In this document: positions 1 to 5,406 of the stretch, piece by piece
How the letters are laid out: every line of letters begins with the position of its first letter
How positions within the stretch are numbered: position 1 is the stretch's first letter
Assembly: GCA_023379355.1 (NCBI GenBank)
Contig: JAMCUD010000082.1
Span: forward strand, 1 to 5,406
Origin: Thermoplasmatota archaeon
GTDB taxonomy: Archaea; Thermoplasmatota; Thermoplasmata; Thermoplasmatales; Thermoplasmataceae
DNA: 5,406 nucleotides
Direction: 5' to 3'
Notes under the pieces: model-generated
The model's database searches: none
Told to the model about the DNA's origin: nothing
The model's input: only the letters and a program-made list of their open reading frames with translations
Made by a program: the position numbers and the translations under genes

Positions 1-1
1 T

Positions 2-253
2 TCTGAATCTGTCGGCTACCTTGAAAATCATGGGCAAAGGATTCAAGACCTCCTTTCCAGGTTCAGAATACTGCTCCCAGACCATGAATTTCACAGCGAG
101 GAAAATCTGTCAGATCTTGTTCGAACTGGCAAGCGAATATTCCCTTGGACTGTCAACAGCCACGCACGAGCTGCCAAGTTAAAGGAAATTGGGGCCGCAG
201 GGATAATTACAGACAATGCCGATGAGATGATCGATCTTGACACCGATTCCTGA
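2..253 (+). CDS. Glycerophosphodiester phosphodiesterase, C-terminal part (5' end outside window)
   Basis: This is an open frame entering from the left edge, 83 codons ending in TGA at 251-253. The visible part ends with the signature of the last strands of the GDPD TIM barrel: FPWTVN (residues 50-55 of the visible part), then an ALKEIGAAGIITDN-like stretch (AKLKEIGAAGIITDN) and an acidic tail starting at ADEM. In this family the pattern W-T-V-N followed about 15-20 residues later by G-I-I-T-D-x-P/A-D-E is diagnostic. Members hydrolyse deacylated phospholipid headgroups to glycerol phosphate plus an alcohol, using a metal centre. The catalytic His/Glu residues lie in the N-terminal half, outside the window, so activity cannot be judged. 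The gene is co-directional with the radical SAM gene and 46 nt upstream of it. That gap holds a separate promoter, so co-transcription is optional. In an archaeon the substrate would be an ether-lipid or polyol phosphodiester, which is inference. Confidence 0.82.
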   Translation, partial: SESVGYLENHGQRIQDLLSRFRILLPDHEFHSEENLSDLVRTGKRIFPWTVNSHARAAKLKEIGAAGIITDNADEMIDLDTDS

Positions 254-263
254 GGGGTAAGAT

Positions 264-277
264 GAAAGGTTTTTAAG
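264..277 (+). promoter_or_regulatory. Archaeal BRE/TATA promoter for the radical SAM gene (leaderless)
   Basis: A purine-rich GAAAGG (BRE-like, about 264-269) is followed by TTTTTAAG (270-277). The centre of the TATA element is about 26-27 nt upstream of the ATG at 300, which is the normal TATA-to-start-site distance in archaea. Transcription would therefore begin at or within a nucleotide or two of the start codon. No Shine-Dalgarno sequence precedes the ATG, which fits a leaderless message, a common arrangement in Thermoplasmatales. The start site itself is inferred. Confidence 0.6.
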
Positions 278-299
278 TCCACTAGGGTTTTGTCACGCG

Positions 300-1976
300 A
301 TGAGGGTAGATGTCGCTTTCATGCATGCACCCAGCATATATGACTTCAGGAAGCGGCATCTCAGGGAGGGCCCCATAGGCGACGTGATACCTTCCACTCC
401 TCTATTTGAAATGTACCCTGTCGGTTTCATCAGCATGCTGAACCATCTGATAGAGAACGGATACAGTGGGAGAATTTCCAACCTGGCAGTCCTCATGCTT
501 TCTGATGAAAGGTTCGATGTGGAGAAATACGTCAAGAACATTGAAGCGGATATATTTGGCATTGACCTTCACTGGCTCCCTCATGTTCATGGGGCATTTG
601 AGATCGCCAAAATGATCAGGCGTGTGCATCCAGAAAGCAAAATACTGATGGGCGGTTTTTCGTCAACATATTTTGCAGAGGATATTCTGAAAGAGAACAG
701 CGCAGTTGATTTTATTCTGGCTGGAGATTTTGTGGAGAAACAGCTTGTTACACTGATAGATTCCGTCCAGAAGGGCCGGGATCTTGGCAATGTGCCGAAT
801 CTTGTTTTCCGTGACGGCAGCCGAATAAAGCACAACCCCCCACTAAAGGATGAAGATCCCTGCGAATCTGTGTTCATAAATTACCGTGTACTTGTCAGGA
901 ACTCAATAATGCACCACGATATCAGGGGACATCTTCCCTACTATTCATGGATAACGAACCCGGTTGCAATGACGCTGATACAGAGGGGGTGCCAGTATAA
1001 CTGCGGTTTTTGCGGAGGCTCCAACTTTGCATACAAGGCAAAGTATTTTCCATCCTCCCCGGTCAGAAGGTCGCCTGAGAGAATTGCAGATGAGCTCCAG
1101 GCGGTAAAGGAAACAATAAATTCCCCAGTCTTCATAGCTGGCGACATCAACCAGGCAGGTGAAAAGTACTACACCAGACTATTTGGGGAGATAAGGAGCC
1201 GCGGGCTGGACATGCCTCTTCTCACGGAATATTTTGTGCCTCCCGATGGTGAATATTTCTCGAGCTTGTCAAAGTACGTTAGAGATTTTTCATGTGAGAT
1301 ATCTCCAGATTCTTCAATCCAGAAGATAAGAAACGAAACTGGACGATTCTATTCCAATGAAGACCTGGAAAAATCAATAGGCCTGGCTCGGCAGTACGGG
1401 TCAAAAAAATTTGACGTGTACTTCTCCATAGGCCTCCCATTCCAGACAAAAGAAGATGTCCTGAAGGATGTTTCATATTCCGAGAGGATCATCAAGGAAT
1501 ACAGCACCCCGGAAATGCCTGTCTATTCCTTCATCTCCCCTCTGGCTCCATTTCTTGATCCCGGATCGCTCTTCTACGAAATGCCTGATCGATATGGCTT
1601 TACAATTCACGCCAGGCACATAATGGACTACTACAATCTTCTGGACAGGGGAAGATCATGGGACGATTTCCTGAACTATGAGACCAAATGGATGTCAAAG
1701 AAGGACATGGTGGATGCTACATACCTTTCCGGGATAAAGATGGTGGAAGTAGGAAGTAGGCTTGGTTATATCGAATATAACGAGAAAGAGAAAATAGTAA
1801 ACAATATAATGAGTTACATGAATGGTGAAGAATATACTCCACACGAGGATAAAAGCCACCACCTCACCTACCTTGTTAAGGAAATAGACTGGTCAAGAAA
1901 GCATGGGATTACCGGGGTCTCGCTTATGGTCTTCCTCTATTCTGTTTACGAGAGAATGAGAAGAGCGGTTGGGTAA
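300..1976 (+). CDS. B12-binding domain/radical SAM protein (probably Ta0216-type family), function unknown
   Basis: This is an intact 558-residue cytosolic protein. Residues 1-170 form a cobalamin-binding-like Rossmann domain: a VDVAFMHAP opening strand, IFGIDLHWLPHVHG at 86-98, and the glycine pair of MGGFSSTYFAEDIL at 117-130. The radical SAM barrel begins near residue 220. Its [4Fe-4S] motif is CQYNCGFC, with C231, C235 and C238 (CxxxCxxC). SIGLPFQTKEDV at 376-387 is the conserved late-barrel GLPxQT segment typical of B12/radical SAM proteins. Residues 440-558 are a family-specific helical tail. The usual DxHxxG lower-ligand motif is not at the expected place near the first strand, so any cobalamin would be bound without a protein His ligand, as in most class B enzymes. 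I recall a Thermoplasma-named family (B12/rSAM, Ta0216) with this architecture. The reaction is unknown; methylation or C-C bond chemistry is the family expectation. The ATG at 300 is chosen because the TATA spacing matches a leaderless start. Confidence 0.88.
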   Translation: MRVDVAFMHAPSIYDFRKRHLREGPIGDVIPSTPLFEMYPVGFISMLNHLIENGYSGRISNLAVLMLSDERFDVEKYVKNIEADIFGIDLHWLPHVHGAFEIAKMIRRVHPESKILMGGFSSTYFAEDILKENSAVDFILAGDFVEKQLVTLIDSVQKGRDLGNVPNLVFRDGSRIKHNPPLKDEDPCESVFINYRVLVRNSIMHHDIRGHLPYYSWITNPVAMTLIQRGCQYNCGFCGGSNFAYKAKYFPSSPVRRSPERIADELQAVKETINSPVFIAGDINQAGEKYYTRLFGEIRSRGLDMPLLTEYFVPPDGEYFSSLSKYVRDFSCEISPDSSIQKIRNETGRFYSNEDLEKSIGLARQYGSKKFDVYFSIGLPFQTKEDVLKDVSYSERIIKEYSTPEMPVYSFISPLAPFLDPGSLFYEMPDRYGFTIHARHIMDYYNLLDRGRSWDDFLNYETKWMSKKDMVDATYLSGIKMVEVGSRLGYIEYNEKEKIVNNIMSYMNGEEYTPHEDKSHHLTYLVKEIDWSRKHGITGVSLMVFLYSVYERMRRAVG

Positions 1977-1999
1977 TAGGTTATCTTTACATGATAGGC

Positions 2000-2012
2000 G
2001 AATTGTTTATAA
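2000..2012 (+). promoter_or_regulatory. Probable TATA promoter for the uspA-type gene
   Basis: GCGAATTG followed by TTTATAA (2006-2012) resembles a BRE plus box A. With the usual 26-27 nt spacing, transcription would start near 2036, giving a leader of about 30 nt that contains the Shine-Dalgarno sequence at 2054-2062. A second TATA-like run, TTTTATAA at 2043-2050, is only about 20 nt from the start codon. It would place the start site inside the gene, so it is the weaker candidate. Confidence 0.5.
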
Positions 2013-2053
2013 CCCAGTTACCGATGAAATTCTGAGAATTCATTTTATAATGA

Positions 2054-2062
2054 GGAGTTGAT
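2054..2062 (+). promoter_or_regulatory. Shine-Dalgarno sequence deciding the uspA-type start
   Basis: GGAGTTGAT matches the anti-Shine-Dalgarno complement GGAGGTGAT at 8 of 9 positions. It ends 4 nt before the ATG at 2067, and its GGAG core is 9 nt from that ATG. An ATG at 2063 in another frame stops after four codons, so 2067 is the real start. Confidence 0.65.
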
Positions 2063-2066
2063 ATGA

Positions 2067-2522
2067 ATGAATTTTGACCGGAAACTAAGCAAAATCCTTT
2101 GCGCTGTTGATTTTTCTGAGGAATCCCTAAAGGCAGTGGAATTCGCATACAGCATTATTGTTCCACGCAACGATTCCACGCTATATCTCCTTAATGTTGT
2201 AAAGCCAGTCTATGCACCAATTGGCGACGGTTCAGGAGCGGCTGAGATATTGGTTGAGGAGAATGACCAGATGCTCAGGGAAGCAAGAGAGAAAATTGAA
2301 AGCCTGGCAAGGGAAATCCGCTCAAACGGCTTCGATAAAGTCCATGGTATTGTAAGGTCTGGTGAACCAGTGGTAGCCATCCTTGATACAGTGAATGAAT
2401 TCAAGATTGACCTTGTCGTAATGGGCAACAAGAAACATGGCTTCAAAAAGGGAATACTTCTAGGTTCTGTTTCTGAAAGGGTATCAGCTAATTCACCTGT
2501 ATCAGTGCTAATAGTCCGATAA
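2067..2522 (+). CDS. Universal stress protein, UspA family
   Basis: This is an intact single-domain Usp of 151 residues, a normal length for the family. The opening strand KILCAVDFSEES (9-20) carries the conserved Asp15 and Ser17 that contact adenine/ribose in ATP-binding members. LYLLNVV (39-45) is the second strand. DLVVMGNKKHG (115-125) and LLGSVSERV (131-139) form the nucleotide-loop region, and the protein ends with the typical SPVSVLIVR strand. The canonical loop is G-2x-G-9x-G-S/T. Here Gly120, Gly133 and Ser134 are present, but the second glycine position is Lys123, so ATP binding may be altered. Family members are small cytosolic dimers induced by stress; the specific role is not predictable. 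It has its own promoter and Shine-Dalgarno site, and it converges with the proton ATPase gene. The family call is sure; the physiological role is not. Confidence 0.93.
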   Translation: MNFDRKLSKILCAVDFSEESLKAVEFAYSIIVPRNDSTLYLLNVVKPVYAPIGDGSGAAEILVEENDQMLREAREKIESLAREIRSNGFDKVHGIVRSGEPVVAILDTVNEFKIDLVVMGNKKHGFKKGILLGSVSERVSANSPVSVLIVR

Positions 2523-2558
2523 AAGGCCTGCCCAGTTGTGGTCGGAAAGGTCCATCCC

Positions 2559-2568
2559 TTTTCTCTTT
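2559..2568 (+). terminator. Possible U-rich terminator after the uspA-type gene
   Basis: TTTTCTCTTT lies 37 nt past the stop codon. Archaeal RNA polymerase terminates at short U-rich tracts without needing a strong hairpin, and this is the best such tract in the spacer on this strand. It can pair imperfectly with AAAAAGAA at 2579-2586. Confidence 0.35.
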
Positions 2569-2578
2569 AAGCAGTCCC

Positions 2579-2586
2579 AAAAAGAA
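2579..2586 (-). terminator. Weak U-rich terminator candidate for the proton ATPase transcript
   Basis: On the minus strand this reads TTCTTTTT, the longest T-run downstream of the ATPase stop, about 190 nt beyond it. It faces the plus-strand tract at 2559-2568, so the pair could act as a two-way stop between converging genes. No closer T-tract is convincing. Confidence 0.2.
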
Positions 2587-2654
2587 CAATACACATCCAG
2601 GCCTTGTTATGAAGTACTGCTAAGATGTTGATAAAAGCGCACTGCGATATGAAC

Positions 2655-2672
2655 GAGCAATTTTTGTTGCTC
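2655..2672. repeat. Short perfect hairpin in the convergent spacer
   Basis: GAGCAA (2655-2660) and TTGCTC (2667-2672) are exact reverse complements around a 6-nt loop, TTTTTG. The stem does not extend further, and no T-run follows it on either strand, so it is not a bacterial-style terminator. It could be a 3' structure on the ATPase message, about 100 nt past its stop. The rest of the 2523-2774 spacer shows no open frame, tRNA or other recognisable element. Confidence 0.3.
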
Positions 2673-2774
2673 ACAAATGGTTCTCATTAAAAGTTGAAGA
2701 TGATTAAGGATTTCTGCGTAGCATGGATGGCACAGATAAATGCCTGCAGTGATTTGCAATATGGATTCCCTATT

Positions 2775-5195
2775 TCACAACTCGTAATGCCTGAACACTG
2801 AATTCTTGAAAGCATCTATAATGAACATGGATAAAAAGGTGAGAATCAGCACAAAAAGGACATCCTGAATTGGTATAGGCGTAACCAGGATCCCTCTCCA
2901 TGAAATCAAGATTACAAATAGAATATCCCCAATAGACGCAGCCATAAGCCATTTTCCGGGTTTAGATTTCCAAAATCTTGTTCTCTCCCTAACCATGTAA
3001 ACCGTGAACTGTCCCGAGAAGACAAGCATATCGAATATGTATGTGTGAATCTGGCTCTGGTTGAGGCCCAACCTCATGCCAGCAAGCAAAATTATGAATG
3101 ATTCCAGGACAACTGGAATTGCCAGGCCTACTGAAGTGCCAATTATTGACCCTACCCTCCATCTTTCAGGTTTTTTCGAGAAATTTACAGTGTCAGTTGC
3201 TATTGACATTGTTACAAAATCATTCGCGAACAGGAGCAGAATGACATCAAAAGGGGTCGTAACGAAAAACCTGAAAATGAAGAAAGCTGTTGTAAGAAAT
3301 ACAGATACCTGGACGGTCTTTATTATCTTATTTAGTGTATATGTCAGCATCCTTTGGTAGATCTTGCGGCCGTCCTCCACTGCTGAAACAATGTCCCTTA
3401 ATCCTTCATGCGTCAGCACAATGCTGGCAGACGCCTTTGCAACATCAGTGGCCGAGGCAACGGCTATTCCAACCTCAGCCTGCTTCAATGCAGGAGCATC
3501 GTTCACGCCGTCACCTGTCATGCCGGTAACATGGCCTCTTGCCTGGAGCGATTTTACAATCCTGAATTTATCCTCGGGAAACACTTCAGCAAATGCTGCG
3601 CATTCCTCTACTGGCTTAGTTCCGGCTTCAATTTCACCCACATTGCAAATGCTGCTTCCCAGCCCAACCTCTCTGGCAATTTCCGTGGCGATTGGAGTGG
3701 AATCCCCTGTAATCATCTTAGCCCTGACACCAAGGCCAGAGAGCTTCTCAATTAATTCCCTGGAATCCGGCCTGGGTGGATCATTGAGGGGTATTATACC
3801 GCAAAATTTCCAGTTTCCATTTTCCCTGACTGCCACACCTATTGTTCTGTATCCCCTTTTCGCCAAGTCCACAATATTCGGCATCACAGCGTCTTTTACT
3901 TGCTCGCCACACATTGCAGATATGACCTGAGTCGCGCCCTTTGCAACAGTAATCTTTGCGCCATTTATGATACAATCCGATTCGGTTCTCTTCGTTTCAG
4001 GGGAGAATGGCCTAAAATCAACAATTTTGTACGGGGCCACGTCAATTCCTTTGGACCTGCCATATCGTATAACTGCCAGATCGATGCTGTCCAAACTGGA
4101 TTCGTCAGAGGCAAGCATTGCATAGGTCATCAGATCATGTAAATCGCATCCAAATGTTACCGGATCTCTTGCAGTAAGCAAATTTTGTGTAAGCGTACCC
4201 GTCTTATCGAAGCAGATTGTGTCCATGGAAGCCGCATCTTCCACAGCGCTTAGTCTGGTCACAAGTGCCCCCTTTTCTGCAAGATCAAGGGCGCCATAAG
4301 CTGTTGCAATGGTGAATGTTGCTGGTAGGGCAACGGGTATTGATGCAATAAGCACAACAAGTGAGAATGGAACAGTATCCACTATTGGGACTTTGTAGAT
4401 GAAGGAGAATGCAAGAAGTGCTGAAACTAGGATAACATCAATGACTGCAAGATACCTTACAATTCCAAGTATGAGTTGCTGAAGATGTGACTCCGATTTT
4501 GCCCGGCTCACCAGTTCGGCTGTCTTGCCATAGTAGGTATGTTCTCCTGTGGCTACCACAAGGCAAGTTGACTCGCCCCTTCTCACTACTGATCCTGAGT
4601 AGAGCCTACTGTCTGTTCCCCTTGTAACTGGATTAGATTCCCCAGTGAGGGCGGACTGATCAACCTCAACATAACCTGAGATGATAACTACATCAGCGGG
4701 AACGACATCGCCCATTCTCAAATGTATGATATCGCCAGGGACAAGCTTTGCAGCTGGCAGCTGGGTCCAAACCCCGTCACGGATAACGCGAGAAGCCACG
4801 GAGATCTTGCTGCTAAGCAATTCAACGGCATCACTTGCCTTTGATTCTTGAAAGAAGCTTACCAGGCTATTGAAAACAAGAAGCGAAATGATTATGTATG
4901 TGTCAAGGGTCTTGCCTATGATAAAGGTAAGAATTGCTGTTATTTCGAGCATCCAGGGAACTGGGGCCCAGAACTTGCTCAAAAATACAATGGCTCGAGA
5001 TTGTTTTTTCCTCCTTATTGCGTTTTCTCCGTATTCCAGCAGTCTACTGCCAGCTTCCTCAGAGCTCAGGCCAGCAGCGGATGTATTCAATTTCTGCATT
5101 GCCTGATTTGCAGAGAGTCCATCAAGCTGATCACTCAATAGGGCACTTCCTTTTGTTCTCACCAAATTCAGAGATCTAAAGCATAAAGGTTCCAT
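2775..5195 (-). CDS. Plasma-membrane proton-efflux P-type ATPase (P3A class)
   Basis: This is an intact 806-residue ATP-driven H+ exporter, near the usual length of prokaryotic members. The N-terminal cation-ATPase region (about 24-66) leads into about ten membrane segments: roughly 68-92, 97-116, 245-267, 273-300, 618-642, 648-667, 682-708, 717-735, 748-765 and 776-797. The actuator loop has LTGES (T184-G185-E186). M4 carries the P3A-type IPVALPATFT (286-295). Phosphorylation is at Asp330 in DKTGTLT. VAKGA (417-421) is the nucleotide-domain KGA motif, and ITGDS (495-499) plus TGDGVNDAPA (560-569) form the P-domain Mg site. M6 has LFANDF, with Asp659 at the position of the plant pump's proton-carrying Asp684, and Asn109 in M2 matches plant Asn106. 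There is no long C-terminal autoinhibitory domain. In an acidophile it would export protons or sustain membrane potential. The ATG at 5195 directly follows an in-frame TAA; a GTG at 5162 is an alternative start. Confidence 0.95.
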   Translation of the reverse strand: MEPLCFRSLNLVRTKGSALLSDQLDGLSANQAMQKLNTSAAGLSSEEAGSRLLEYGENAIRRKKQSRAIVFLSKFWAPVPWMLEITAILTFIIGKTLDTYIIISLLVFNSLVSFFQESKASDAVELLSSKISVASRVIRDGVWTQLPAAKLVPGDIIHLRMGDVVPADVVIISGYVEVDQSALTGESNPVTRGTDSRLYSGSVVRRGESTCLVVATGEHTYYGKTAELVSRAKSESHLQQLILGIVRYLAVIDVILVSALLAFSFIYKVPIVDTVPFSLVVLIASIPVALPATFTIATAYGALDLAEKGALVTRLSAVEDAASMDTICFDKTGTLTQNLLTARDPVTFGCDLHDLMTYAMLASDESSLDSIDLAVIRYGRSKGIDVAPYKIVDFRPFSPETKRTESDCIINGAKITVAKGATQVISAMCGEQVKDAVMPNIVDLAKRGYRTIGVAVRENGNWKFCGIIPLNDPPRPDSRELIEKLSGLGVRAKMITGDSTPIATEIAREVGLGSSICNVGEIEAGTKPVEECAAFAEVFPEDKFRIVKSLQARGHVTGMTGDGVNDAPALKQAEVGIAVASATDVAKASASIVLTHEGLRDIVSAVEDGRKIYQRMLTYTLNKIIKTVQVSVFLTTAFFIFRFFVTTPFDVILLLFANDFVTMSIATDTVNFSKKPERWRVGSIIGTSVGLAIPVVLESFIILLAGMRLGLNQSQIHTYIFDMLVFSGQFTVYMVRERTRFWKSKPGKWLMAASIGDILFVILISWRGILVTPIPIQDVLFVLILTFLSMFIIDAFKNSVFRHYEL

Positions 5196-5217
5196 TTATC
5201 CGGCCAGTAGAGGGAAA

Positions 5218-5232
5218 TCCAGAATCTCTGGA
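5218..5232. promoter_or_regulatory. 15-bp dyad in the ATPase leader, possible operator
   Basis: TCCAGA-ATC-TCTGGA is a perfect 6+6 inverted repeat with a 3-bp centre. It lies between the predicted ATPase transcription start (about 5242) and its start codon at 5195. In DNA it could bind a dimeric repressor just downstream of the start site. In RNA the 3-nt loop would make a small hairpin. The regulator is unknown and the function is inferred from position and symmetry only. Confidence 0.4.
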
Positions 5233-5264
5233 ATGATTACGAACCTCTTTTCATTCTTGTCCCA

Positions 5265-5274
5265 TATATAAAAG
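5265..5274 (-). promoter_or_regulatory. TATA promoter for the proton ATPase gene
   Basis: Read on the minus strand this is CTTTTATATA, containing the archaeal box A consensus TTTATATA. The usual spacing puts the transcription start near 5242, giving a leader of about 47 nt. No strong Shine-Dalgarno sequence stands before the ATG. The core is AT-symmetrical (TATATAAAAG on the plus strand), so a contribution to the rightward gene cannot be excluded. Confidence 0.6.
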
Positions 5275-5297
5275 TCTATGCTAATTTGTGAGGAATT

Positions 5298-5324
5298 CGA
5301 TTTAACTCAATCCGGGCGATTTAA
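5298..5324 (+). promoter_or_regulatory. Repeated CGATTTAA motif, probable promoter region of the rightward gene
   Basis: CGATTTAA occurs at 5298-5305 and again at 5317-5324, a 19-bp period. Each copy looks like a BRE-edge plus TATA element. The left copy would give a start near 5330, just upstream of the ATG at 5340. The right copy would give a start near 5350, inside the gene, so it is more likely an operator-like repeat or chance. The choice between them is inference. Confidence 0.4.
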
Positions 5325-5328
5325 ATTC

Positions 5329-5334
5329 GGTGAT
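5329..5334 (+). promoter_or_regulatory. Shine-Dalgarno site for the rightward partial gene
   Basis: GGTGAT matches the right half of the anti-Shine-Dalgarno complement GGAGGTGAT and ends 5 nt before the ATG at 5340, supporting that start. If transcription starts near 5330, this site would be at the very 5' end of the RNA or partly lost, which is a tension with the promoter call. Confidence 0.4.
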
Positions 5335-5339
5335 AAACA

Positions 5340-5406
5340 ATGGCACTGTTTATAGATTCTCTGGCGGTGATGCTCATTGGTCTAGCCATGGGTACATTTC
5401 TCGGTG
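5340..5406 (+). CDS. Probable integral membrane protein, N-terminal 22 residues only
   Basis: An open frame starts at ATG 5340 and runs off the right edge after 22 complete codons. The peptide begins MALFIDSLAVMLIG and continues hydrophobically through LAMGTFLG, with Asp6 as its only charged residue, which fits a first transmembrane helix. The small-residue pattern GLAMGTFLG recalls the start of TctA/DUF112-type permeases, whose first helix often reads GxxxGTFxG, but 22 residues cannot establish that. Later ATGs at 5370 and 5388 are possible starts; the GGTGAT site favours 5340. It is divergent from the proton ATPase gene, with a 144-nt shared control region. Confidence 0.55.
   Translation, partial: MALFIDSLAVMLIGLAMGTFLG

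Larger units (their letters stand above)
2523..2605. repeat. 8-nt inverted repeat in the 3' spacer of the uspA-type gene
   Basis: AAGGCCTG at 2523-2530, directly after the stop codon, is the exact reverse complement of CAGGCCTT at 2598-2605. The arms are separated by 67 nt and do not extend. They could close a long-range stem in the 3' untranslated RNA, but AGGCCT is itself a palindrome, so a chance match is quite possible. Confidence 0.3.

Noticed and set aside
346..351. The DxHxxG base-off cobalamin motif looked for near the N-terminus, and D89-L-H91 as a candidate
   Set aside because: D89-x-H91 is followed by proline where glycine is needed and lies at the third strand, where the motif's later loop is expected. 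It is not the lower-ligand motif.
293..877. Several minus-strand open frames of 75-96 codons under the radical SAM gene
   Set aside because: They are antisense to an intact, motif-bearing protein and have no family-like sequence. They arise from the codon bias of the real gene.
2538..2554. TGGTCGGAAAGGTCCA-like symmetry after the uspA-type gene
   Set aside because: Only the three outer bases on each side pair; GGTC and GGTCC are a direct, not inverted, relation.
2655..2672. Hairpin GAGCAA/TTGCTC considered as an intrinsic terminator
   Set aside because: No T-run follows the stem on either strand; the T-run is in the loop. It is listed only as a structural repeat.
2523..2774. Search for a tRNA or small protein gene in the convergent spacer
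   Set aside because: No cloverleaf arms, no TTCGANNC-like T-loop and no open frame with a ribosome site are visible.
3364..3930. 188-codon plus-strand open frame inside the ATPase gene
   Set aside because: It lies entirely antisense to conserved P- and N-domain motifs of the ATPase, shows no recognisable protein pattern and has no ribosome site. It is a shadow of the real gene.
4848..5179. Three overlapping plus-strand frames of 78-97 codons opposite the ATPase N-terminus
   Set aside because: They are antisense to the first membrane segments and the actuator start of the ATPase and have no independent coding signs.

Overview
The window looks like a piece of an archaeal chromosome, most likely from an acidophilic Thermoplasmata (Thermoplasmatales-type) organism. 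The evidence is as follows. The spacers carry archaeal TATA boxes, not bacterial -35/-10 pairs. One TATA box sits exactly where a leaderless mRNA would need it. Arginine is often encoded by AGG/AGA. The radical SAM protein resembles a family I recall as being named after a Thermoplasma acidophilum protein (Ta0216). The P-type ATPase is of the proton-pumping P3A class. GC is roughly in the mid-40s by eye. The lineage is inferred, not proven.

Layout, left to right. Positions 2-253 (+) are the C-terminal end of a glycerophosphodiester phosphodiesterase. After a 46-nt gap with its own TATA box comes 300-1976 (+), an intact 558-residue B12-binding-domain/radical SAM protein. A 90-nt promoter-bearing gap leads to 2067-2522 (+), a 151-residue UspA-type universal stress protein. 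Positions 2523-2774 form a 252-nt spacer between converging genes, with pyrimidine-rich stretches and short inverted repeats but no gene. Positions 2775-5195 (-) are an intact 806-residue P3A plasma-membrane H+-ATPase. Positions 5196-5339 are a divergent promoter region. Positions 5340-5406 (+) are the first 22 codons of a probable membrane protein cut by the window edge. No gene-free stretch exceeds 300 nt. I see no tRNA, rRNA, CRISPR array, insertion sequence or attachment site.

How the genes may fit together. The clearest physiological theme is life with a steep proton gradient: an ATP-driven proton pump next to a stress protein. The phosphodiesterase and the B12/radical SAM protein are co-directional. 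Together they raise a tentative link to membrane lipid chemistry, because several archaeal lipid-modifying enzymes are radical SAM proteins, but the sequence does not prove it. Each intact gene appears to have its own promoter, so this reads as a set of mostly single-gene units and not one operon. The least understood item is the radical SAM protein, whose substrate is unknown. I found no clear sign of a novel multi-gene system.
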